DNA of 64,000 bases, taken from positions 32,681-96,680 of the forward strand of contig DAHVCH010000009.1 of NCBI GenBank assembly GCA_027314165.1. Direction: 5' to 3'. The translations under genes were made by a program, and so were the position numbers. Shown piece by piece: positions 1 to 8,002 of this stretch (positions are counted from its first letter, which is position 1; the number at the start of each line of letters is the position of its first letter). The notes under the pieces were generated by a model. It saw only the letters and a program-made list of their open reading frames with translations. It was not told where the DNA came from and searched no databases. The DNA is from Thermoplasmata archaeon (GTDB lineage Archaea > Thermoplasmatota > Thermoplasmata > Lutacidiplasmatales > UBA184).

Positions 1-744
1 GTTGCCCGCCGTGAGCACGCCCTTCGGGGCGAAGGCCGGCTTGAGCTTCGCGAGCTTCTCGAGCGTCGTGTCGCCCCGCGGGCCCTCGTCCCGCTCCACG
101 GGCGCTCCTCCCGTGACCTCGGCGGGGACCGGGACGACCTCGGTGGTGAAGATCCCCGCCTCCCAGGCGGCGACGGCCTTCTGGTGGCTCCTCAGGGAGA
201 AGGCGTCCGCCTGCTCCCGGGTGATCGAGAAGCGCTTCGCGACGTCCTCCCCGGTCAGGCCCATGTGCTCGTGGTCGTAGGCGTCCAGGAGCGAATCGGT
301 CAGCATCGCGTCGAGGACCTTCGACTCCCCGTACTTCAGTCCGAAGCGGACCTTGGGCAGGAGGTAGGGCGCCTGGTCCATGCTCTCCATCCCTCCCACG
401 ACGGCGATCCCGAGGTCTCCCGCGCGGATCTCGCTCGCGCCGAGCATGAGGCTCTTCATGCCGGACCCGCAGACCTTGTTGATCGTGACCGAGCCCACCT
501 CGACGGGGATGTCGGACCCGAGCTGGACCTGACGCGCGGGGTTCTGGCCCAGACCCGCCTGGAGCGCGCAGCCGAAGAGGAGCTCCTCCACCTGGGTGGG
601 TCGGACCTGGGCCCGGAGGAGGGCCTCCTTGACCGCCACCTGTCCCAGGCGGACGGAGGGGACCTTTGACAAGGCTCCTCCGAACTTGCCGATCGGAGTT
701 CGGGCTGCGCCGACGATGGCCACCCGCGGGCGCTCTGCGGACAC
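1..744 (-). CDS. Acetyl-CoA C-acetyltransferase (thiolase), C-terminal part off window
   Basis: Thiolase-family enzyme that condenses or cleaves acyl-CoAs, typically two acetyl-CoA to acetoacetyl-CoA. The translation opens with VAIVGAARTPIGKFGG and contains the nucleophilic cysteine motif KVCGSGMKS near residue 90, followed by VVGGMESMDQAPY, all typical of the biosynthetic/degradative thiolase fold. The frame is open to base 1, so 248 residues are present and the C-terminal His and Cys motifs are missing. The ORF track lists only shadows here because the start is GTG and the end is outside. GTG at 744 is chosen because a TATA box (AATATAA on the plus strand, 768-774) lies 27 nt upstream, which suits a leaderless mRNA. 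A second, SCP-x-like thiolase lies at 7999-9180. Confidence 0.9.
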   Translation of the reverse strand, partial: MSAERPRVAIVGAARTPIGKFGGALSKVPSVRLGQVAVKEALLRAQVRPTQVEELLFGCALQAGLGQNPARQVQLGSDIPVEVGSVTINKVCGSGMKSLMLGASEIRAGDLGIAVVGGMESMDQAPYLLPKVRFGLKYGESKVLDAMLTDSLLDAYDHEHMGLTGEDVAKRFSITREQADAFSLRSHQKAVAAWEAGIFTTEVVPVPAEVTGGAPVERDEGPRGDTTLEKLAKLKPAFAPKGVLTAGN

Positions 745-767
745 GCCCTCCCGGACCAAGCTCGGTG

Positions 768-774
768 AATATAA
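768..774 (-). promoter_or_regulatory. TATA box for the thiolase gene
   Basis: The minus strand reads TTATATT, centred 27 nt upstream of the GTG at 744, so transcription should begin at or next to the start codon. Confidence 0.6.
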
Positions 775-957
775 CGCATCAAGGACGCGGGTTAGGGGCC
801 GCGCGTTCGCGCCTGGCTCGTTGTGCGCTTCGAGGGACGTGGGGGGGACGAGGTGGTCGGTCCGCACGTATATCGACACGAACCCTGTAGAGGCCAGTAG
901 GACCGCCGACGGCCCCTCAGGCGTCCCTAGCCGGGTCGATCGGAGCGAGGACCAACG

Positions 958-1566
958 ATGGACGAGCAGCCTTGGGAGATCATCTCGCCCACGTCAGGCA
1001 CCGCTCGCCGAGAGGCGTCCACCTCGTCCCCACCCTCCTCCGGAGGGTCCACCCGATCCCGCGTGCCGGGCATCACGCGGGCGTTGGCCGACCGCCTGTC
1101 CGCCTTCGGACATGGTGTGAATCTCACCCCCAAGGAGCAGGCGGAGTACCCTGGGCCGAAGTTGCTCGAGTGGAGGCATGCCAGCATGGAGGAGCTGCGG
1201 GCGCTTCTGACGGAGTCCCGGTCGAGGTACCGGGTGCGAACGATCGTCGACGCCACCCCCTTCGGCGCCGTGCTCCTGCTCTACGACGTGCTGCGCAAGA
1301 ACGCCCAGCCGGATGTGCTGGAGCGCGGCCGGAGCAGCCATGGCGACCTGTACCCTGACGGCGTGCTCCAGGCCGAGTGGTGGACCAAAGCGGCCTACGG
1401 CCAAAGGGTGCCGACCATCCCCTCTTACCGACATGCGATCGCCCGCTCGCTCTCCGAGGGCCTCATGAAACAGGCCGAGGGGGAGCTCCCCGGGCCGCAC
1501 ACCGTAGAGGGGGCCAAGCGATGGTCGCTCCAGCAGGTCATCGCGCTCGCCGAGACGCTGCTCTGA
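958..1566 (+). CDS. Hypothetical protein, 202 aa
   Basis: I do not recognise this protein. It has a Ser/Thr/Pro-rich N-terminal 45 residues, then a compact part beginning GITRALADRLSAFGHGV with a region RVRTIVDATPFGAVLLLYDVLRK and a C-terminal helix QQVIALAETLL. There is no signal peptide or clear membrane segment. It is transcribed away from the thiolase and converges on pcna. The ATG at 958 has a weak purine-rich stretch (GGAGCGAGG) about 10 nt upstream. A TATA-like GTATATC sits at 869-875, which would give a leader of about 60 nt. It is longer than most shadow ORFs here and nothing better overlaps it, so it is probably real. Confidence 0.55.
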   Translation: MDEQPWEIISPTSGTARREASTSSPPSSGGSTRSRVPGITRALADRLSAFGHGVNLTPKEQAEYPGPKLLEWRHASMEELRALLTESRSRYRVRTIVDATPFGAVLLLYDVLRKNAQPDVLERGRSSHGDLYPDGVLQAEWWTKAAYGQRVPTIPSYRHAIARSLSEGLMKQAEGELPGPHTVEGAKRWSLQQVIALAETLL

Positions 1567-1611
1567 GCTCGAGGGCCTCGCCCTCCCCGCAGGCGGCCCA
1601 CGGGGGTCGCT

Positions 1612-2358
1612 TCAGTCCGTGTCCTCGACACGCGGGGCGAGCAGGAACTGGGCGTCCCCACGTCCACCGGCGAGGGTGAAGTCGAGCTTCAGGGGGTACT
1701 GCGTCCCCAGCGCCATCGTGACCTCCTCCGCGCTGGTGATCGACTTCACCATGTTGGAGAAGAAGTCGAGGGGGTACATGCTCTTCACCGGCTCCTTCGC
1801 GTCCAGCAAGGTCAGGGACTCCTTGCCGATCTTGAGGTTCACCTGGTCGTTCTCGCCCTCGGAGTGGAGGGTGAACGTGTCCTGGTCGAGCGAGAGCGTC
1901 ACGTGGTCGCTGATGGACTCGGACCCGCGGATCCCCTGGCGAAGCTCGTCGATCTTGAGGACGACCTTCGCCGTGGGGTTGACCGAGGGGACCTTCGGCT
2001 GGCTGATCCCCGCAGGGTCGACGACGGACATGACGCGCGAAAGCTTGCCGACCGAGACCACGAGCTTGCCCTTCCCCGCGTCGTAGGTGAGGTCGAGCAC
2101 GTCGCCGGGACGGGCGAGCGCGAGGACCTCGCGGACCTTCTCCAGGTCGAGCCCGATCTCCGTCGCGTCCCCCTGGAACTCCTCGAAGGCGTCCTTCTTG
2201 AGCTTCGCGACGAGCATGGCCACGTGGGATGGGTCGACGGCCTTCACCTCGACCCCTTCCTTCGAGACGATGAGCTTCATCTCAGGGACCAGGGTCGAAA
2301 CGACCCCGACGAGCTCGCGCAGGATCTCCATACGAACCCGGGCCCGGAACATCGGCAT
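1612..2358 (-). CDS. pcn: DNA polymerase sliding clamp PCNA
   Basis: Archaeal PCNA, the homotrimeric ring that tethers the replicative polymerases, FEN1, ligase and RFC-loaded factors to DNA. At 248 aa it has the usual length. Recognisable are the N-terminal FRARVRMEILRELVGVVSTL, the central loop region with DPSHVAMLVAKL, and a C-terminal end that terminates LLAPRVEDTD, matching the LAPR(I/V)E motif of archaeal clamps. The ATG at 2358 lies 32 nt from a TATA box (TGATATAG, 2386-2393), so the mRNA has almost no leader. A second ATG two codons downstream is possible. It appears to be a single-gene transcript, converging with the hypothetical gene at 958-1566. Confidence 0.97.
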   Translation of the reverse strand: MPMFRARVRMEILRELVGVVSTLVPEMKLIVSKEGVEVKAVDPSHVAMLVAKLKKDAFEEFQGDATEIGLDLEKVREVLALARPGDVLDLTYDAGKGKLVVSVGKLSRVMSVVDPAGISQPKVPSVNPTAKVVLKIDELRQGIRGSESISDHVTLSLDQDTFTLHSEGENDQVNLKIGKESLTLLDAKEPVKSMYPLDFFSNMVKSITSAEEVTMALGTQYPLKLDFTLAGGRGDAQFLLAPRVEDTD

Positions 2359-2385
2359 AGGACGAGGTCCGGCACACTCCGAGGT

Positions 2386-2393
2386 TGATATAG
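2386..2393 (-). promoter_or_regulatory. TATA box of pcn
   Basis: The minus strand reads CTATATCA, centred about 32 nt upstream of the PCNA ATG; the surrounding DNA is GC-rich, so the AT cluster stands out. Confidence 0.6.
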
Positions 2394-2502
2394 GCGTTTC
2401 CCAGCCCCTGAGGGACGCGCACGCCCGTCGGAAGGGCTAGGCGAGGGGGGGGCTGGGAGCCGTGTGACGTCCCACCCCCCACCTTCCCGGCGGGTACGTT
2501 CC

Positions 2503-2826
2503 CTATCCTGAGGGGGGCGGTGGGGCGGAGGGAGAGGGCGAGGCTTGCCGAGGCCCTTCGACAAACCCCGGGGGGAACGTCGCCACCTCGGAGGTGAGCG
2601 GGAGGAGGGCCTGCGGGCGGGCCTGCGAGAGCTGCGCAGCGCCCGAGGAGGCGACGGCCCCGACGGGGTCCCCTGGGGTAGGCATCGCCGAGGGCGATGT
2701 CGCCGAGGATCGAAGGGGTCCTCCCCCGGACGGGAGCCCGACGACGACCGTCAGGAGCAGGGCCATGGCGAGAGAGGGCGCAAGGGTCCGAAGGGTCCGG
2801 GACCGGGGGGCTCGAAGACCAAGCAT
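2503..2826 (-). CDS. Small secreted or membrane-anchored protein, 107 aa
   Basis: No family recognised. The N-terminus is basic (two RxRxLR-like turns) and followed by a hydrophobic stretch LAMALLLTVVVGLPSGG, which reads as a signal peptide or signal anchor. The rest is Ala/Pro/Ser-rich and ends in a poly-proline tail. What favours a real gene is the promoter: CTATTTTT at 2848-2855 on the plus strand (AAAAATAG on the coding strand) is centred 26 nt upstream of the ATG, the spacing expected for a leaderless archaeal message. The low-complexity composition and short length keep confidence moderate. Confidence 0.42.
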   Translation of the reverse strand: MLGLRAPRSRTLRTLAPSLAMALLLTVVVGLPSGGGPLRSSATSPSAMPTPGDPVGAVASSGAAQLSQARPQALLPLTSEVATFPPGFVEGPRQASPSPSAPPPPSG

Positions 2827-2847
2827 GGCGATGCAAGCCTGGATGCA

Positions 2848-2855
2848 CTATTTTT
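2848..2855 (-). promoter_or_regulatory. Putative TATA box for the 107-aa secreted protein
   Basis: The coding strand reads AAAAATAG, centred 26 nt upstream of the ATG at 2826, the only A/T run in this intergenic stretch. Confidence 0.45.
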
Positions 2856-2973
2856 CATCCAGGAGAAGCCGGATTGACGGGGCCGAATCCCTCGACCGAG
2901 CGGATGAGGGAGTCGGTCGCCCCGAGAGGACCTTGGGCAAGCCGCAGAAGGGGGGCCCCAGGGCGAGGTCGCT

Positions 2974-3558
2974 TCAGAGGTCCATCAGGATCCTCAGCTC
3001 CCGCCAGCCGTAGGCGAGCTCGGGGAGCTTGGTCCCGGCCGTCGGGCGCAGCTCCCGCCGGATGATCTCGCCCCCCAACTTCTCATAGAAGCGGCGGAAC
3101 GGATTGCCTTCCAGGACCCAGACCAGCATGGCCGCGTGACCCGTGGACCGGAGGTGGCGGGCCACGCTCCCCACAAGGCGGCGCCCGACGCCTTGCCCCT
3201 GCCAGCCCTGGAGCACGTAGATGGCTCCCAGCTCGCCGGTGAAGACCGGGTCGTGGCCGACCTCGGGGTGGGCGACGGCGAAACCCACGACGCCCAGCTC
3301 GTCGGCCTCGCCCACGAAGGCCCGGTGGCCCGGCGGAGGCTCGGTGAGCCAGCGACCGAACCCGCCCTCGAGGTCCCGATCGACGGTCATCTGGTCCAGA
3401 CGCGCGTCGGGCACGAGCCCGCGGTAGGTCGTCTTCCAGGTCTCCACATGGACGCGGGCCATCCCGACGCGGTCGGACGGGAGCGCGGGGCGAACTCGGA
3501 CCCTCTCCTCCGTCCGGGGCGGCGACGGGTCGCGAGGTGAGGGACTGGGTCCGGTCAT
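2974..3558 (-). CDS. GNAT family N-acetyltransferase
   Basis: GCN5-related acetyltransferase that transfers an acetyl group from acetyl-CoA to an amine; the substrate cannot be told. Motif A, the CoA pyrophosphate-binding loop, is clear as QGWQGQGVGRRLV, preceded by the beta strand LGAIYVL and followed by the helix and the strand AAMLVWVLEGNPFRRFYEKLGG. The ORF track extends to 3630, but that start sits next to the TATA box of the divergent operon. The internal ATG at 3558 (MTGPSPSP) gives 194 aa and is preferred, though no convincing TATA was found for it. The N-terminal 20 residues are Pro/Ser-rich and probably disordered. Confidence 0.85.
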   Translation of the reverse strand: MTGPSPSPRDPSPPRTEERVRVRPALPSDRVGMARVHVETWKTTYRGLVPDARLDQMTVDRDLEGGFGRWLTEPPPGHRAFVGEADELGVVGFAVAHPEVGHDPVFTGELGAIYVLQGWQGQGVGRRLVGSVARHLRSTGHAAMLVWVLEGNPFRRFYEKLGGEIIRRELRPTAGTKLPELAYGWRELRILMDL

Positions 3559-3631
3559 GGCCGCGTAGTTGCTTCGATGAGCGTCAGGACCCAGGCCGTG
3601 GCCCGGGTGTGCTAGAGTACGTCGTGCCATG

Positions 3632-3638
3632 CTATATT
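3632..3638 (+). promoter_or_regulatory. TATA box of the 2-oxoacid elongation/thiolase operon
   Basis: CTATATT is centred 32 nt upstream of the ATG at 3667. No other promoter-like sequence is seen until after 9808, so it probably drives all six coupled genes. Confidence 0.6.
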
Positions 3639-3666
3639 CCCCACCCCTCTACCCTCGCCCGAGCGG

Positions 3667-4977
3667 ATGACAGACCCATCTCCTCCCTCCTCGCTCGTCG
3701 AGAACTACCACGATCGAACGGCCTCCGAGCGCCATCTCCCAGAGAAGATCGTCTTCTGGGACGAGACACTGCGCGACGGCGAACAGATGCCCGGGGTCCA
3801 CTTCTCCACCGAGGAGAAGATGCGGATCGCGGAGGTCCTCTCCGAGATCGGGGTCTCCGTCATCAACGCGGGCATTCCCGTCGTGAGCCCCGAGGAGGCG
3901 AAGAGCGTCCGCACGCTCGCGCACGCCGGGTTCAAGGCGAAGATCCTGGCCGCGGGAAGGACCGTGCCCGGGGATGTCGAGGCGGTCATCAACAGCGGCG
4001 CGACGCACATCGCGATCTTCGTCGCGGCCTCCAACGTTCACCTCCAGTACAAGCTGCGCATGACCCAGGAGGAGGTCCTCCAGGCCTCGGTCGCCTCGGT
4101 GAAGCGCGCCCACGAGGCCGGGCTCCACGTGGCGTTCGTGACGGAGGACACCGTCCGGGCCCCTCTCGATTACGTCGAGAGGCTGTACAAGGCCACCGTC
4201 GACGCGGGCGCCGACCGGCTGGTCGTGAGCGACACGGTGGGGATCATGACGCCCCTCACCTTCCGCTGGTTCCTCCGAGAGTTCCACCGCCGGGTCCGTC
4301 CGAAGGACTGGTCGGTCCACTGCCACAACGACCTCGGGCTCGCGGTCGCGAACACCCTGACCGCGCTCGAGGAAGGGGTGAACGCACCGCACACCTGCGT
4401 CAACGGGCTGGGCGAGCGCGCCGGGAACACCGCCTTCGAGGAGCTCGTGATGGACCTCGAGACCCTCTACGGCGTCCATACGGGGATCCGCACCGAGCGT
4501 CTCTTCGAGCTCTCGCAGCTGGTCGAGGAGCTGGCGGGGGTCCCGCTCCCGCCGAACAAGGCGCTCGTCGGCTACAACTCCTTCGCCCACGAGGCGGGGA
4601 TACATTCCCACGGGGTCCTCCGTCACACCCTCACCTACGAGCCTCTGCAGCCGGAGGTCATCGGGAGGAAGCGGCTCTTCGTCCTCGGGAAGCACACGGG
4701 CAAGGCCGCGCTCATCGACAAGCTGAAGGAGCGCGGGGTCGTCGCGACCGACGAGCAGGTCAAGGCCCTCCTGGACCGAATCAAGAGCGAGACCGAAGGG
4801 CGAGGGAAGGGCGACCTGCACGTCCTCGTGCAGAACCACCGCGACCACTTCGTGAACCCCGGCATCAAGGACGAAGAGTTCTGGGCCATGGTACGGGCAT
4901 CGGGGATCGAGGTCCCCCACGAGCCCGCGGCCAGCAAGGCCCCCGTCGCCGCCGCCCCCCGCGAGGCGGGCCACTAG
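3667..4977 (+). CDS. 2-Isopropylmalate/homocitrate synthase family protein
   Basis: Condenses acetyl-CoA with a 2-oxoacid, the first step of 2-oxoacid chain elongation in leucine or alpha-aminoadipate (lysine) synthesis. The TIM-barrel opens with WDETLRDGEQMPG near residue 33 (metal and substrate binding), and contains CHNDLGLAVAN and NGLGERAGNTAFEE as in IPMS/HCS enzymes, then EAGIHSHG and GRKRLFVLGKHTGKAA. At 436 aa it lacks most of the roughly 130-residue LeuA allosteric domain, so leucine feedback of the usual kind is unlikely. The GRKR...LGKHTG segment resembles AksA/NifV-type homocitrate synthases, while HLQYKL is more IPMS-like, so I do not assign substrate. First gene of a six-gene operon; the next gene starts 18 nt downstream. 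Confidence 0.9.
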   Translation: MTDPSPPSSLVENYHDRTASERHLPEKIVFWDETLRDGEQMPGVHFSTEEKMRIAEVLSEIGVSVINAGIPVVSPEEAKSVRTLAHAGFKAKILAAGRTVPGDVEAVINSGATHIAIFVAASNVHLQYKLRMTQEEVLQASVASVKRAHEAGLHVAFVTEDTVRAPLDYVERLYKATVDAGADRLVVSDTVGIMTPLTFRWFLREFHRRVRPKDWSVHCHNDLGLAVANTLTALEEGVNAPHTCVNGLGERAGNTAFEELVMDLETLYGVHTGIRTERLFELSQLVEELAGVPLPPNKALVGYNSFAHEAGIHSHGVLRHTLTYEPLQPEVIGRKRLFVLGKHTGKAALIDKLKERGVVATDEQVKALLDRIKSETEGRGKGDLHVLVQNHRDHFVNPGIKDEEFWAMVRASGIEVPHEPAASKAPVAAAPREAGH

Positions 4978-4995
4978 GGGTGGGGGTCGGACCGT

Positions 4996-6321
4996 ATGGG
5001 CGCGAAGACCTCCTCTGCCCCCGCCTCTCGCGGCGAGCACGCCCCGGAACCCTCCGGAGCGCAGACGCTCGCCCAGAAGATCCTCTCCCGGGCCTCCGGG
5101 CTCTCCCACGTAGTTCCCGGACAGATCGTCGACGGCCAGGTGGACCTGGCCATGTGCCACGAGCAGGGGGCCCAGGCGGTGCTCCCGTTCCACCAGATGG
5201 AGGCGAAGAAGGTCTGGGACGTCGACCGGGTGGTCGTCGCGATCGACCACTGGGTCCCCGCCTCCACCGAGGGGGCGGCCCAGCTCCACCAGATCCTCCG
5301 GCACTTCGCCCAAGAGCAGGGGCTGAAGCACTTCTACGACGTGGGGAACCACGGCATCTGCCATCAGATCCTGGCCGAGGACGGCTGGGTCGTGCCGGGC
5401 GACCTCGCCGTGGGCACCGACTCCCACACCAACATGCTGGGGGCGATGGGCGCCTTCGCCGTGGGGATCGGCCCCACGGAGTACGCGGCGGTGCTCGCGC
5501 TCGGGAAGATCTGGCTGAAGGTCCCGACCACGATCCAGATCGACGTGAAGGGGACCCTCGGGAAGGGGGTCTACGCCAAGGACCTCGTCCTGAGGACCAT
5601 CAAGGAGGTCCGGTGCGACGGCGCGAGGTACAAGGCGGTGGAGTTCGCCGGCCCCACGATCTCGCGCCTGACGATGTCCGAGCGGTTCACGGTCTGCAAC
5701 ATGACCACCGAGATGGGGGCGAAGGCCGGCATGGTGCCCCCCGATGAGCGGACCTTCGAGTTCCTCCGCTCGATCGCGAAGCACCCGATGCACCCGCTCT
5801 ACCCCGACAAGGACGCCACCTACGAGCGTAAGGTGCAGCTCGACGTGGACGGGATGGAGCCGCAGGTCGCCTGCCCGGCCTCCCCCGACAACGTCCGGCC
5901 GATCAGCGAGCTCGTACGGGAGCACGTGAAGGTCGGCCAGGTCTTCCTGGGATCCTGCACGAACGCCCGGATGGACGACCTCCGCGAGGCGGCCAGGATC
6001 TTCAAGGGAGAGAAGGTGGCGCCCCACGTCCGGTTCATCGTCTCCCCCGCTTCGACCTCGATCTACAAGCAGTGCCTCAAAGAAGGGCTGATCGAGCTCT
6101 TCACCGATGGGGGAGCGGTCTTCACGAACTCCTCGTGCTCCGCCTGCTTCGGAGGGAACATGGGCATCCTCGCGCCCGACGAGGCGTGCGCGTCCACCTC
6201 GAACCGGAACTTCCCCGGTCGGATGGGAGCGAAGGAGGCCCGGATCTACCTCATGTCACCGGCCGCGGTGGCGCTGACCGCGATACGCGGGGAGATCTCC
6301 GACCCTCGGGAGGTGCTCTGA
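4996..6321 (+). CDS. 3-Isopropylmalate/homoaconitate dehydratase large subunit
   Basis: Aconitase-type [4Fe-4S] hydro-lyase subunit that isomerises isopropylmalate or homocitrate through the unsaturated intermediate. It works with the small subunit encoded next. Seen in the sequence are the cluster ligands GSCTNAR and SSCSACFGG (a Cys and a Cys-x2-Cys), the AVGTDSHTNMLGA motif and DVGNHGICHQ. At 441 aa it has the normal length for archaeal LeuC/HacA proteins. It has an extra, poorly conserved Ala/Ser/Pro-rich N-terminus of about 25 residues. The stop TGA overlaps the ATG of the small subunit (ATG at 6321), so translation is coupled and the two subunits should be made together. Confidence 0.93.
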   Translation: MGAKTSSAPASRGEHAPEPSGAQTLAQKILSRASGLSHVVPGQIVDGQVDLAMCHEQGAQAVLPFHQMEAKKVWDVDRVVVAIDHWVPASTEGAAQLHQILRHFAQEQGLKHFYDVGNHGICHQILAEDGWVVPGDLAVGTDSHTNMLGAMGAFAVGIGPTEYAAVLALGKIWLKVPTTIQIDVKGTLGKGVYAKDLVLRTIKEVRCDGARYKAVEFAGPTISRLTMSERFTVCNMTTEMGAKAGMVPPDERTFEFLRSIAKHPMHPLYPDKDATYERKVQLDVDGMEPQVACPASPDNVRPISELVREHVKVGQVFLGSCTNARMDDLREAARIFKGEKVAPHVRFIVSPASTSIYKQCLKEGLIELFTDGGAVFTNSSCSACFGGNMGILAPDEACASTSNRNFPGRMGAKEARIYLMSPAAVALTAIRGEISDPREVL

Positions 6322-6836
6322 TGCGAGAGGTCATCGAAGGCCGGGTGTGGTGCGTGGACGACGAGCTCGACACCGACCAGCTCATCGCCGGGAAGTACCT
6401 GACCATCATCGATCCCGCGGAGCTCCGGAAGCACGTGCTCGAGAACGTCGACCCCAGGTTCTCCAAAGAGGCCAAGGCCGGGGACATCCTGGTCGCCGGG
6501 GAGAACATGGGCTGCGGCTCCTCGCGGGAGCACGCTCCCGCCGCGCTCAAGGCGATCCCCCTGGGGGCGGTCGTCGCGAACTCCTTCGCGCGGATCTTCT
6601 TCCGCAACTCGATCAACCTGGGGATGCCCGCGATCGAGGCCGCGGGCGTGAGGGCGATCTTCCGCCCGGGGGACACCTGCAGGATCCTGATGCGCGAGGG
6701 CCGGGTCGTGAACGTCACCACGGGGAAGGAGGTCTCCTTCCCCCCGCTCCCCGCCCACCTGCTCGACCTGCTCGAGCAGGGAGGGCTCGTCGAGAAGGTC
6801 CGCAAGGAGCTGAAGCGGACGGAGGCGCGCCCATGA
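6321..6836 (+). CDS. 3-Isopropylmalate/homoaconitate dehydratase small subunit
   Basis: The swivelling small subunit (171 aa) that supplies substrate recognition to the aconitase-type dehydratase. The translation begins MREVIEGRVWCVDDELDTDQLI and carries the active-site GENMGCGSSREHAP and NSFARIFFRN motifs. The loop that sets substrate choice in archaeal homologues reads GKYLTIID here, neither the YLRT of characterised homoaconitases nor the YLVY-like form of isopropylmalate isomerases. The ORF track starts it at 6072, but that upstream part is a shadow of the large subunit; the overlapping start at 6321 is right because homology begins there. It overlaps the next gene by an ATGA. Confidence 0.93.
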   Translation: MREVIEGRVWCVDDELDTDQLIAGKYLTIIDPAELRKHVLENVDPRFSKEAKAGDILVAGENMGCGSSREHAPAALKAIPLGAVVANSFARIFFRNSINLGMPAIEAAGVRAIFRPGDTCRILMREGRVVNVTTGKEVSFPPLPAHLLDLLEQGGLVEKVRKELKRTEARP

Positions 6837-8002
6837 CCAAGGGCGAGTACGACGTGGTCCTCCTGCCGGGGGACGGCACGGGTCCGGAGGTCGTCCGCGA
6901 AGGGCGAAAGGTGTTGGAGGCCCTCCTCGAGAACAGCAGCTCTCGGCTGCACCTGACGGAGGTCCAGGGCGGGGCCCAGTACTACAAGGCGCACGGGAGC
7001 GAGTGGGAGCCCGGTGGGCGCGAACGCGCCGTGAAGGCGGACGCGATCCTCCTCGGGGCCGTGGGATGGCCCGGGGTGAACCTGCCCGACGGGAACATCG
7101 CCGGGCACGGGCTGGTGCTGGGCATGCGCTCCGGCCTCGACCTGTACGCGAACGTCCGCCCCTGCAAGCTCCGCCCCGGGGTCCTGCATCGGATCGGGAA
7201 GGAGTTCAAGCAGGTCTGGCGCCCCCAGGACGTCGACATGACGATGTTCCGGGAGAACACCGAGGGGCTCTACGCCCCGGCGCACGGCGAGCTCACCCGG
7301 GGAGGGACGACCGAGGTCGTCCTCGACACGCGCATCATCACGCTGAAGGGCTGCGAGCGGATCATCCGCCGCGCCTTCGAGAAGGCGCGGGCCACCCCGC
7401 GCGGAGCGCCCGAGGACGGGGCCCGACGGGTGACCTGCGTGGACAAGTCGAACGTCCTGAAGGGCTGCCAGTTCTTCCGCGCCACCTTCGACCGGATCGG
7501 GAAGGGGGAGTTCCCGGAGATCGAGCGCGACTACGCCTACGTCGACGCCTTCACGCAGTGGCTCATCCGGCAGCCCGAGCACTACCATGTCGTCGTCACC
7601 ACGAACATGATGGGCGACATCGTTACCGACCTGGCCTCCTCCCTGCAGGGGGGCATGGGGTTCGCGGCCGGCGGCAACATCGGCGACGAGCACGGGATGT
7701 TCGAGCCGGTGCACGGCTCCGCTCCCAAATACGCCGGGAAGAACCAGGTGAACCCCATCGCCACCTTCGAGGCGGTCGGGATGATGCTCGACTGGCTCGG
7801 GGAGCGGTTCCACGACCGGGAGCTGATCTCTCTCCGCGACCGGCTCGAAGCGTCGGTCAGCCGGGTCCTCGCCGAGGGGACCGCGCGCACCTACGACCAG
7901 GGCGGGACCGCGACGACCTCCGAAGCGGGGGACCGCGTCGCCGCCGCCGTCCGGGAAGACCGCGCGGAGAAGGGTCCGGGGAAGCTGGAGATGGCCGCAT
8001 GA
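6833..8002 (+). CDS. Isopropylmalate/homoisocitrate dehydrogenase family protein
   Basis: NAD(P)-dependent beta-decarboxylating dehydrogenase producing the elongated 2-oxoacid. The 389-aa protein starts with the family signature LLPGDGTGPEVV. It contains RSGLDLYANVRPCK (substrate arginines), RENTEGLYA, the catalytic lysine/aspartate context VDKSNVLKG, TNMMGDIVTDL for metal binding and GNIGDEHGMFEPVHGSAP for the cofactor loop. The RENTEGLY substrate loop is closer to homoisocitrate, isocitrate and archaeal broad-range enzymes than to bacterial LeuB (RELTGG), so specificity is open. A hydrophilic C-terminal tail of about 25 residues is probably disordered. It is coupled to both neighbours by ATGA overlaps. 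Confidence 0.92.
   Translation: MTKGEYDVVLLPGDGTGPEVVREGRKVLEALLENSSSRLHLTEVQGGAQYYKAHGSEWEPGGRERAVKADAILLGAVGWPGVNLPDGNIAGHGLVLGMRSGLDLYANVRPCKLRPGVLHRIGKEFKQVWRPQDVDMTMFRENTEGLYAPAHGELTRGGTTEVVLDTRIITLKGCERIIRRAFEKARATPRGAPEDGARRVTCVDKSNVLKGCQFFRATFDRIGKGEFPEIERDYAYVDAFTQWLIRQPEHYHVVVTTNMMGDIVTDLASSLQGGMGFAAGGNIGDEHGMFEPVHGSAPKYAGKNQVNPIATFEAVGMMLDWLGERFHDRELISLRDRLEASVSRVLAEGTARTYDQGGTATTSEAGDRVAAAVREDRAEKGPGKLEMAA

Noticed and set aside
2282-2848. 188-aa minus-strand ORF overlapping pcn and the 107-aa secreted protein
   Set aside because: Arg/Pro/Gly-rich shadow that runs into the PCNA gene; the 107-aa frame has the hydrophobic N-terminus and fits the TATA box.
3649-6027. 792-aa minus-strand ORF opposite the IPMS and dehydratase genes
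   Set aside because: Antisense shadow; no domain logic, and both plus-strand genes carry all family motifs.
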